A stretch of DNA of 64,000 nucleotides. It comes from an uncultured Lachnospiraceae bacterium. GTDB taxonomy: Bacteria > Bacillota > Clostridia > Lachnospirales > Lachnospiraceae. The DNA lies in assembly GCA_910578115.1 (NCBI GenBank), contig CAJTPO010000008.1:59499-123498 (forward strand), read 5' to 3'. Positions 51,304 to 59,113 of this stretch are shown one piece after another. Both the position numbers and the translations under genes were made by a program. Under the pieces are notes generated by a model that worked only from the letters and a program-made list of their open reading frames with translations, was not told where the DNA came from and did not search any database. The stretch's first letter is position 1, and each line of letters starts with the position of its first letter.

Positions 51304-52503
51304 TCAATCCAGACAGCCATATGCCACTGCACGCATTCGAAGATGATGATATTCTTCCAGATTGGGCTGTAAATTATGCATGTAGACGATAGAGGTTCCC
51401 GTGGAGGGATCCGATTCCGCCCAGGTGCCGGATCCGCCTGTCCAGCCGAAGGCTCCCGGAGAACCGTTGTGCTGTCCGGTATAATGATCTGTCAACATCC
51501 GCATTCCATAACCATAGCCGTAGCCGGCCAGGTAAGTGTTGGTGAAGTCTTTCCCGATCATTTCTGGAGTAAGAGTATTGGTGCGGATCAGATCGATGGT
51601 GCCGCGGCCGATAATGCGCTGTCCCTGGTGTACGCCGCCATTTGCCAGCATCTGCATCAGCTTGTTGTAATCCCGGCAGTTGGTGATGACCCGGGGGAAC
51701 CCGGAGACGCTGCCCAGTGGCCCCACCGACTTCACTTCCACCTTCTCCTCGGGAATGTACAGGGCATCTTCATCGCCCAGCTTCCTGCCTTCCCGCAGAT
51801 AGTAATTTCCGACCAGCCGTTCTCCCAGATCGCCAAACAGGAAATTGGCGGAGCTGTTCATGCCCAGCGGCTCAAAAAGAAGATCACGGATCACCAGTCC
51901 AGCCGGTTTGTCTTCCAGTACTTCCAACATACCGGCGGCCAGTTCACTGGCGAAACCATAAAGAAAACGGGTGCCGGGTTCGAAGGCAAGAGGCACCTCG
52001 GAGACGGCGCGGATTTGCTCTCGAAGCGTATAGAATCCCTTTTCACGCAGTGGTTTCATGGCCTGTGCCATGGCCACGGAGGTGGGATGCCAGGTGGGAA
52101 CGTCGCCCAGCAGCATATCGTAGGGCAGCCCACAGGTCATGTTCATGATATGTTTGATGGTGATGGGATGCGTGGTGGGAACGATGTCCACCTCCCCATC
52201 GGGCCGACGTACCGCCTTGAGTGCATGACGGTATTCCGGAAAATATTCGTACAGAGGATCCGTCATCAGAAAGCGTCCGCGCTCGTAAAGCATCATTAAT
52301 GTAGTGTAGAGTGCAATCTTGGTCAGGGAAGCCTGACGGAAAACATGGTTCGCAGTCAGATGTTCTCCTTTTTCCATATTGGCATATCCGAAATAATTGT
52401 CATACAGGATCTCGCCTTTTCTGGCGATCAGGCATGCGCAGCCGGGAAGTCCCCTGTCCACAAAGTTTTGAAGCAGCCTGTCAAGGTCTTTGAAATCAGC
52501 CAT
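51304..52503 (-). CDS. Beta-lactamase-fold serine hydrolase, paralogue 1
   Basis: 399 residues, class C beta-lactamase/EstB-like family. The SxxK motif is S59-L-T-K62. The second motif, normally Y-x-N, reads YGF (FLYGFASELAAGML), and the third region reads FGWTGGSGTW. No signal peptide, so it is cytoplasmic and unlikely to be a resistance enzyme; esterase or peptidase activity is more likely. The start at MADFKD (52503) follows GAGAGG. It is 50 bases from paralogue 2 on the same strand. Confidence 0.88.
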   Translation of the reverse strand: MADFKDLDRLLQNFVDRGLPGCACLIARKGEILYDNYFGYANMEKGEHLTANHVFRQASLTKIALYTTLMMLYERGRFLMTDPLYEYFPEYRHALKAVRRPDGEVDIVPTTHPITIKHIMNMTCGLPYDMLLGDVPTWHPTSVAMAQAMKPLREKGFYTLREQIRAVSEVPLAFEPGTRFLYGFASELAAGMLEVLEDKPAGLVIRDLLFEPLGMNSSANFLFGDLGERLVGNYYLREGRKLGDEDALYIPEEKVEVKSVGPLGSVSGFPRVITNCRDYNKLMQMLANGGVHQGQRIIGRGTIDLIRTNTLTPEMIGKDFTNTYLAGYGYGYGMRMLTDHYTGQHNGSPGAFGWTGGSGTWAESDPSTGTSIVYMHNLQPNLEEYHHLRMRAVAYGCLD

Positions 52504-52553
52504 AGTGCCTCTCTTTCTGCCGTTCTCGGACGGCTTGTATTGTCTGGAAACCG

Positions 52554-53729
52554 TCAATCCATCAGGGCGTACGCAGCAGTGCGGATACGGTGATGACAGT
52601 AGAGTTCGTCGTTGGGTATCATGTTGTGCATGTAAACAATACTGACGCCGTCGTCGGGATCCGCCTCGCAGAAGGTGCCGAAGCCGCCTGTCCAGCCGAA
52701 GGCACCCGGGGAACCATTGTGATTGCCTGTGCCGCGGTACAAGAGAGTGCGGACGCCATAGCCGTAACCGTAACCGGCTTCATAGGGATTGGCGCTATAG
52801 GCAGCAATCTGTGTGGGTGTCAGTCCATTGGCCCGCATCATATCTATCGTGCCGCAGCCAAGAAAACGCCGGCCTCTGTACTGGCCGCCTTCTGCCAGCA
52901 TCTGCATCAGATGGCTGAAGTCTTCCACGGTGGAAAACAGACGGCCCCAGCCCTGTTCGTGTTCCGGTCCGGGAAGGTGCTTTGCATCCAGAGGACAGTC
53001 ATAGGGAGTCCGTCTGCCTTCGTCATCCAGGCGGTACAGACGAACCATCCGCTCCTGAATGTCCCCGAAATAGCGGGAGCCGGTATTGGGCATCTCAAGC
53101 GGATCAAACAACATTTCCTGAAAGATATCATCGATGGGCTTGTCGCAGAGCACTTCCAGCAGTGCGGCTGCCAGTTCGCTGGAAAATCCATAAATCCATT
53201 GATCGCCGGGTTCTGCCGCCAGGACGGCATTCGACATGGCGCGGACGTGCTCGCGAAGGGTGAAATGTCCCTTTTCCCACAGAGGTTTCATGCATTCCTG
53301 CATGGAACGCAGTGTAAGATTGTCGGTGGGAGCAGGAGAGTTGCAGTAGGGCAGTCCGCATTTCATGGAAAAGACATCACGGAAAGTGATGGGTTTCATA
53401 ACGGGTAGCGTATGTACATGGCCGTTGGGATCGATCTGGTATTTTTTCAGATCGCGCCATTCCGGGAGCAAAGGCCAGATGGGGTCGGTCATCAGAAAGA
53501 AGCCCCGTTCATACAGCATCATCAAAGCCGTATACAGCGGAATCTTCGACATGGATGCCATACGGAACACGGATTTGTCCGTGAGGGGCTTTTGTGTTTC
53601 CGGGTCTGAACAGCCCACGTGACTTTCGTAAAGAGTCCTGCCGTGCTGTGTGACTTTCAGGCTGCAGCAGGGCAGTCCGCGCGTAAGAAAAGCGGACATC
53701 AGAGCATCAAGATCCTGTGTGGTTGCCAT
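52554..53729 (-). CDS. Beta-lactamase-fold serine hydrolase, paralogue 2
   Basis: 391 residues. SxxK at S59-M-S-K62, YGF motif in WIYGFSSELAAALLEV, FGWTGGFGTF, and GYGYGYGVRT, aligning closely with its neighbour and with the gene at 55295. No signal peptide. Transcribed from a strong minus-strand promoter (53818-53790) with a LacI-type operator just upstream of its -35 box. First gene of a two-gene unit with paralogue 1. Confidence 0.88.
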   Translation of the reverse strand: MATTQDLDALMSAFLTRGLPCCSLKVTQHGRTLYESHVGCSDPETQKPLTDKSVFRMASMSKIPLYTALMMLYERGFFLMTDPIWPLLPEWRDLKKYQIDPNGHVHTLPVMKPITFRDVFSMKCGLPYCNSPAPTDNLTLRSMQECMKPLWEKGHFTLREHVRAMSNAVLAAEPGDQWIYGFSSELAAALLEVLCDKPIDDIFQEMLFDPLEMPNTGSRYFGDIQERMVRLYRLDDEGRRTPYDCPLDAKHLPGPEHEQGWGRLFSTVEDFSHLMQMLAEGGQYRGRRFLGCGTIDMMRANGLTPTQIAAYSANPYEAGYGYGYGVRTLLYRGTGNHNGSPGAFGWTGGFGTFCEADPDDGVSIVYMHNMIPNDELYCHHRIRTAAYALMD

Positions 53730-53789
53730 AAATAATCCTCCTTATCAGATTTATAGAGACTGGTCATATATAGTCAGGGTTCAGTTTTA

Positions 53790-53840
53790 ATTATAGGTGC
53801 GCCATACCTGCCTGTCAATAAAAAACTAAAACGAATTAGC
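53790..53840 (-). promoter_or_regulatory. Promoter and operator for the serine hydrolase pair
   Basis: On the minus strand TTGACA (53818-53813), a 17-base spacer and TATAAT (53795-53790), both exact consensus. Operator CTAAAACGAATTAGC lies at 53826-53840, eight bases upstream of the -35 box. Its distance to the operator at 53902 is 76 bases, about seven helical turns, so a repression loop is possible. Confidence 0.88.
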
Positions 53841-53868
53841 CAAAGAAAATGTTGACTGAAAAATAAAA

Positions 53869-53916
53869 TTGACAAACAAACAAAAAGAGCTATATAATTA
53901 ACTAAATCGAATTAGC
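53869..53916 (+). promoter_or_regulatory. Promoter and operator for the MFS transporter gene
   Basis: TTGACA (53869-53874), an 18-base spacer and TATAAT (53893-53898). Operator CTAAATCGAATTAGC (53902-53916) overlaps the expected transcription start. Confidence 0.9.
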
Positions 53917-53957
53917 AAAAAGAGTAAACACTTGAGTTTCAAAAGAAAGAGGTAAGG

Positions 53958-55187
53958 ATGATGAAGAGGACCAGAGAATGCGGGGCAAGACTGTTTACAG
54001 GATCGTACATTTTTCTGATGCTGATCAGTCTGATGACTGCGATGAGTTACAGTATGATTTCAACATTGATCACCAATTATGCCGTAGAGCTGGGCGGGAC
54101 TCTGGCTATGGCGGGAACGATAGCCGGTATTTTTTCGGTAGCAGCATTGTTCAGCAGGCCGGTTGGAGGAGCGGTCTGTGATATGATGAATAAGAAAAGG
54201 ATCTGTATGGCGGCTACGGTCATGTTCACCTTAAGCTTTCCGGGGTATGCTCTTTCCGGCAGCATGGGCGTGCTGCTTTTCTTCAGAATGCTGCAGGGCT
54301 TTGCCTTCGGTATCAGTGGTACCGCAAATATGGCCCTGGTGGCGGAAGTCGTCCCGAAAGAACGGCTGGGCGAGGGACTGGGCTATTTCGGGCTGGGGCA
54401 GGTAGTTTCTCAGGTGATCGGACCGATTGCCGGGGTGGCCATGAAGGAACAGCTGGGTTTTGAGAAACTGTTCTATTTCGTTACTGGAATTTCGGCAGGA
54501 GCCATATTATTGCTGATCTTGTTTCATTATGATGTGCCGGAGAGGAACGGGGCACGGACGGAGACGGCAGATACGGTCAGGAGACTGCCGGCCGGGCTGA
54601 CGTTTGGGAAGCTGATTGCGGTAGAATGCCTGCTCTACGCGTTGACTGCCGGTATGTTCTCCATGGCAAACGGGGTTACCAGTTCCTTTCTGGTACTGTT
54701 GGGGGAACAGCGGGGAATTTCGAACATCGCGCTCTTTTTCACGATGAATGCGGTCTGTCTTTTCTTTATCCGTATTTTAATGGGGCGGATAGCGGATCGC
54801 ACTTCTGTTCTGGGAATTGTGGGAATTTCCCTGATGGTGAGCCTGGTGTCGATGGTGCTGTTGGCCAGAGCGTTTGTATTGAAAACGGTGCTGCTTGCAG
54901 CGCTTCTGAAAGCGGTCGGTCAGGGCGGCGGACAGATATCGTTACAGTCAGCCTGTATCAAGGCGGTGGACGAGTCGAGAGTGGGTGTGGCGTCCAGCAC
55001 CTACTATATCGGCGCGGATATCGGAAATGCACTGGGGCCGGTTATCGGCGGCTGGATCTCGGGGCTCTGGGGCTATGAGGTGATGTTCCATGCGGTGGCC
55101 GTGCTGATGGGTGCAGTGTTGGCGGTTTTCTTTTGTTATGAGAAGAGGAGGGGTAAGAATGGGAAAGGAAGATTTCATCCAGGATGA
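53958..55187 (+). CDS. MFS transporter
   Basis: 409 residues, twelve predicted membrane segments. The MFS motif between segments 2 and 3 reads FSRPVGGAVCDMMNKKR. Related by pattern to the YfcJ/arabinose efflux group; the direction of transport is unknown. The promoter carries the same operator as the esterase genes, so it is likely induced with them, either for uptake of a smaller ester or export of a product. AAAGAGGTAAGG precedes the ATG. Confidence 0.88.
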   Translation: MMKRTRECGARLFTGSYIFLMLISLMTAMSYSMISTLITNYAVELGGTLAMAGTIAGIFSVAALFSRPVGGAVCDMMNKKRICMAATVMFTLSFPGYALSGSMGVLLFFRMLQGFAFGISGTANMALVAEVVPKERLGEGLGYFGLGQVVSQVIGPIAGVAMKEQLGFEKLFYFVTGISAGAILLLILFHYDVPERNGARTETADTVRRLPAGLTFGKLIAVECLLYALTAGMFSMANGVTSSFLVLLGEQRGISNIALFFTMNAVCLFFIRILMGRIADRTSVLGIVGISLMVSLVSMVLLARAFVLKTVLLAALLKAVGQGGGQISLQSACIKAVDESRVGVASSTYYIGADIGNALGPVIGGWISGLWGYEVMFHAVAVLMGAVLAVFFCYEKRRGKNGKGRFHPG

Positions 55188-55294
55188 CGCGGTCCGGACG
55201 GGAATAATATGATTGCTTTTCGCTGTCCGTAAGATATAATAAATCTATCAGGTAACGAAGGTATGTACGGGTTGAGAAGAAGGGGGTAGAGAAT

Positions 55295-56452
55295 ATGGGA
55301 AGTTTTACCTATCTGGATGATTTCCTGAAAGAACATGTGAAAAGAGGACCTGCAGGATGCGGCTGTGCCGTGGCGCAGAACGGTGAACTGATGTATGAAG
55401 GCTATTACGGCTATGCAGATCTGGAAAAGGGAAGACCGATCACGCCAGACAGCGTGTACAGACAGTTTTCCATGACGAAGGTAGTGGTGTGCACAGCGGC
55501 GATGATGCTGTTTGAGCGGGGACGGTTCCTGATGAACGATCCGATTTACGAGTATTTTCCGGAATGGAGACACACGATGGTGGCGGAGGAGAGTGAGGAC
55601 GGAGCGGTTGTGATCAGGCCGGTTAAAAGTCCCATCAGGATCAAGGACTGCTTCTCCATGGCGATGGGAATCGGATATGACGGGGAAGACTATACGCACA
55701 GGGTGATGAAACAGGTGCGCTCCAATCTGGCGGAAGCGGTGGGAGATTATACACTGCGCCAGGATATTCACGCCATGGCACAGGTGCCTGTCAGGTTTGA
55801 TCCGGGGACACATTTCCTGTATGGTTTCGGACATGAGCTGGTGGCCGGGCTGATCGAGGTGGTATCGGGCAGGAAGGTCAGTGAATTTCTGCAGGAGGAG
55901 ATTTTTGATCCGCTGGAGATGCACAGTACCGGGTACCGTTATTTTGGTGATACGAGAGAGCGGATGGTGACGCCTTACCGCATGACGGAGGACGGAAGCC
56001 GGGTGCCGACGACGGCCATGTTCGATGAACGGCATGAACCGGATGCGAAGTATGAAGCGGGTGGAGCAGGATTATTTTCCACGGTCAGGGACTATCTTAC
56101 CTTCTCACAGATGCTGGCCTGCGGCGGAAGCTTTAAGGGACAACAGATCGTTGGACGTAAGACCATTGACCTTATGCGTTCCAACCTGATGAATGAACAG
56201 CAGATGAAAGATTTTACCAACTCCTATCTGGATGGCTACGGATATGGGTACGGTGTGCGTACCATGATGCATCCCGGCGCAGGCAGCAGTACATCGGTGG
56301 GAGAGTTTGGCTGGACCGGGGCGATGGGCACTTATGTCTCCATTGATCCTTCGGAAAAGGCATCGGTAGTCTATATGCATAATCTGGATCCAAATATGGA
56401 AGAGTATACACATATTCGTGTGCGGAATATGGCATATGGAGCCTTAAAATAA
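55295..56452 (+). CDS. Beta-lactamase-fold serine hydrolase, paralogue 3
   Basis: 385 residues. SxxK at S59-M-T-K62, the same position as in paralogues 1 and 2; YGF motif in FLYGFGHELVAGLIEV; FGWTGAMGTY; GYGYGYGVRT. No signal peptide. It follows the MFS gene on the same strand by 107 bases and ends before the terminator at 56473. Equal spacing of motifs in the three proteins supports local duplication. Confidence 0.88.
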   Translation: MGSFTYLDDFLKEHVKRGPAGCGCAVAQNGELMYEGYYGYADLEKGRPITPDSVYRQFSMTKVVVCTAAMMLFERGRFLMNDPIYEYFPEWRHTMVAEESEDGAVVIRPVKSPIRIKDCFSMAMGIGYDGEDYTHRVMKQVRSNLAEAVGDYTLRQDIHAMAQVPVRFDPGTHFLYGFGHELVAGLIEVVSGRKVSEFLQEEIFDPLEMHSTGYRYFGDTRERMVTPYRMTEDGSRVPTTAMFDERHEPDAKYEAGGAGLFSTVRDYLTFSQMLACGGSFKGQQIVGRKTIDLMRSNLMNEQQMKDFTNSYLDGYGYGYGVRTMMHPGAGSSTSVGEFGWTGAMGTYVSIDPSEKASVVYMHNLDPNMEEYTHIRVRNMAYGALK

Positions 56453-56472
56453 AACGGAAAGACAACAAGATC

Positions 56473-56523
56473 TGAAAAGCCGCAAAAGTACGTGATTATT
56501 ACGTTATGCGGCTTTTCTTTTTG
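56473..56523 (+). terminator. Terminator closing the esterase locus
   Basis: GAAAAGCCGC pairs with GCGGCTTTTC, with GTACGT/ACGTTA inside and a T-rich tail. It resembles the terminator at 41955-42005, so similar hairpins border the whole locus. Confidence 0.88.
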
Positions 56524-56632
56524 TTAAAAGACACCGTTCTTTACAAGGCAGGTAAAAAAAGATATACTATTAGGCAGGAAATGACAGGTAATATTTTCTC
56601 TGCGGCAGCAGGGTGGGAAGGTTGCAGACCTT

Positions 56633-58003
56633 ATGGCGGAATGGAACAGGGAACAGAACAACACAGGGCGGAACGATAAAGAACAGGCAGAGTATTCGCC
56701 GCCAATGCAGTCGGATTTTCTGCGGGAGACCATCAAGCAGAAGCCGGTCAATAAGAAAAAGCTTCTCAGAAGAACTGTGATTACGGTAGTGATGGCTGTG
56801 GTTTTCGGCCTGGTGGCCTGTTTTACCTTTCTGGTATTGGAGCCGGTGATCAGCAACCGCCTGTATCCGGAGGAAGAGGCCGAGGAAGTGCGGTTTCCGG
56901 AGGAAACGGTGGCGGAGGAGATGAAGCCGGAGGATATGCTGGTGGAGGAAGAAGAGGAACCACCGGAGGAGGCGCCGCCGGTGGAACTGGAGGACGAGCA
57001 GATCGAAGAACTGCTTTCTCAGGTACTTTCCCAGGTGCAGTTCGGGCTGGAAGACTACAGGCAGCTCTATGAAGAGCTGGCACAACTGGCGCAGAAGACG
57101 GGACGTTCCGTGGTTACCGTGACAAGTGTCGTGTCGGATGTAGACTGGTTTAATGATATTTATGAAAATGAGGCTTCCGCATCGGGGATTATTGTGGCCA
57201 ACAATGGCAAGGCTGTTTTGATTCTGGTAAGCGCCGGTGCGTTGAGTGATGCAGACAGCATTATCGTGACTTTCTGTGATCAGAGTAAGGTGAATGCGGA
57301 ACTGGTGCAGAAGGATACCACGACCGGGCTGGCGGTACTTTCGGTTCCTCTTGTGTCCATCGGGGAGGAGACCATGGATGTGATCGATATTGCGAAGCTG
57401 GGCAGTTCCAACAATGCAAATCTGCTGGGGAAACCGGTGATGGCACTGGGCAGTCCGATGGGAACGAGTGGAACGGTATGTTACGGCATTGTTACATCTG
57501 TGGGAACGGTGATCGACCAGCCGGATTCGGCCTATAAATCTATTATTACGGATATATACGGCAGCCGAAACGCGACGGGTATTCTGGTTGATCTGAACGG
57601 AATGGTGCTGGGGATTATCGATAATGTGAATACCAGCAATGATATGGGCAATCTGCTGACAGCCTATGGTGTGACGGAGCTGAAACGGACAATTGAGAAA
57701 ATGTCCAACAATCAGGAGAGGGCTTATCTGGGGATACACGGCGCAGATGTGCCGGAGGAAGCGATCAGGGAATCAGGAATGCCCACCGGAACCTATGTCA
57801 AGGAGATCGAGATGGATTCTCCGGCGATGAATGCAGGCATCCAGAGCGGTGATGTGATCATAGCAGCCAACGGGACGCCTATTGAAAACTATAAGGATCT
57901 GCTGAATGTGTTGAATATTGGAAAACCGGAGGATACCATGGATGTGACGCTGGTGCGCCAGGGACAGGAGGTGGGCGTGCAGGTGACACTGGGCAGAAGG
58001 TAG
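56633..58003 (+). CDS. HtrA-like membrane protein with PDZ domain and no catalytic triad
   Basis: 456 residues: cytoplasmic start, membrane segment (about 47-70), Glu/Pro-rich linker (about 80-125), trypsin-like domain (about 150-345) and PDZ domain (about 355-450; AYLGIHGADVPEEA, MNAGIQSGDVIIAANGTPI). Aligned with DegP/HtrA, the catalytic His falls at G202 (LVSAGAL), Asp at G232 (DTTTGLAVL) and Ser at A314 (SRNATGILVDLNG). All three are changed, so this is most likely a pseudoprotease acting by binding. It is placed upstream of yhaM. Confidence 0.85.
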   Translation: MAEWNREQNNTGRNDKEQAEYSPPMQSDFLRETIKQKPVNKKKLLRRTVITVVMAVVFGLVACFTFLVLEPVISNRLYPEEEAEEVRFPEETVAEEMKPEDMLVEEEEEPPEEAPPVELEDEQIEELLSQVLSQVQFGLEDYRQLYEELAQLAQKTGRSVVTVTSVVSDVDWFNDIYENEASASGIIVANNGKAVLILVSAGALSDADSIIVTFCDQSKVNAELVQKDTTTGLAVLSVPLVSIGEETMDVIDIAKLGSSNNANLLGKPVMALGSPMGTSGTVCYGIVTSVGTVIDQPDSAYKSIITDIYGSRNATGILVDLNGMVLGIIDNVNTSNDMGNLLTAYGVTELKRTIEKMSNNQERAYLGIHGADVPEEAIRESGMPTGTYVKEIEMDSPAMNAGIQSGDVIIAANGTPIENYKDLLNVLNIGKPEDTMDVTLVRQGQEVGVQVTLGRR

Positions 58004-58091
58004 ACGGGGCTTACAGTAAGAATAAAGCGCTGCAATCGGATTCGGGAAAGGATCCGTAAGAGCGGCAGAACATATGAGAATGGAGGAATCT

Positions 58092-59036
58092 ATGAAATAT
58101 ATTAAAGATTTTAAAGAGGGCGATCGGGTATTTGACATTTATCTGTGCAAGCATAAGCAGGCAGCGGTTACCAAGAACGGCAAGCCCTATGAAAATGTGA
58201 TTTTGCAGGATAAGACGGGCACTGTGGATGCCAAAATCTGGGATCCGAATAATGCAGGGATCGAAGATTTTGATTCCCTGGATTACATAGAGGTGTATGG
58301 AGATGTGACGAGCTTTCAGGGAGCTTTCCAGGTAAATGTGAAGCGGGTTCGTAAATGCCGGGGGGAAGAATATGATCCGGCGGATTATCTTCCGGTGAGC
58401 AGGTTCCCAATTGATGGCATGATGAAAGAACTGTTGGAACTGATCAGCAGCATTGAGAATCCATATCTGAAAAAACTGCTGCGTGCCTTTTTCGTGGAGG
58501 ATACGGAGTTCGTGAAGGCTTTCCGGCAGTCTTCGGCGGCCAAGACCGTGCATCACGGTTTTGTTGGCGGCCTGTTGCAGCATACGCTGGCGGTTGCCAG
58601 GCTGTGCGATTATTTCTGTACACAGTATCCTGTTTTAAAAAGGGATCTGCTGCTGGCGGCGGCAATCTGTCACGATATCGGTAAGACGAAAGAGTTATCC
58701 CTTTTTCCGCAGAATGATTACACGGATGACGGTCAGTTTCTGGGGCATATCGTGATCGGCAGTGAGATGATCGGGGAGAAAGTGAAGCAGATCGAAGGCT
58801 TCCCGGTACTTCTGGCCAGTGAATTGAAGCACTGCATTCTGTCCCATCACGGGGAATATGAATTTGGTTCGCCGAAGAAGCCGGCGATCGTGGAGGCGGT
58901 GGCACTGACTTTTGCGGATAATACGGATGCCAAGATGGAGACCTTCACGGAATTGCTGGATAATACGAAGGAGACAGGCTGGCTTGGATTTAACAGGCTG
59001 TTTGAGTCGAATGTGCGGGGAACCAGACTGGAGTAG
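58092..59036 (+). CDS. yhaM: YhaM-type 3'-5' exoribonuclease
   Basis: 314 residues. N-terminal OB-fold (VILQDKTGTVDAKIWDPNN) and HD phosphohydrolase domain (HHGFVGGLLQHTLAVARLCDYF, AAAICHDIGKTKEL, HCILSHHGEYEFGSPKKPAIVEA). The length fits YhaM, which shortens RNA from the 3' end using metal. The ATG at 58092 follows AATGGAGGAATCT; an ATG at 58074 adds six residues and is less well placed. Confidence 0.92.
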   Translation: MKYIKDFKEGDRVFDIYLCKHKQAAVTKNGKPYENVILQDKTGTVDAKIWDPNNAGIEDFDSLDYIEVYGDVTSFQGAFQVNVKRVRKCRGEEYDPADYLPVSRFPIDGMMKELLELISSIENPYLKKLLRAFFVEDTEFVKAFRQSSAAKTVHHGFVGGLLQHTLAVARLCDYFCTQYPVLKRDLLLAAAICHDIGKTKELSLFPQNDYTDDGQFLGHIVIGSEMIGEKVKQIEGFPVLLASELKHCILSHHGEYEFGSPKKPAIVEAVALTFADNTDAKMETFTELLDNTKETGWLGFNRLFESNVRGTRLE

Positions 59037-59113
59037 GAAGACAGGATAATGCAGGATAGATATAGGATTGACAGCAGGGCGGACTGCAGGAGCAGGACGG
59101 CGGAGAGGTATGT

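Noticed and set aside
51304..56452. Beta-lactam resistance island linked to BlaI/BlaR1
   Set aside because: The serine hydrolases have no signal peptides, lack the Y-x-N motif, carry LacI-type operators rather than BlaI-type dyads and lie 36 kb from the BlaI/BlaR1 pair.
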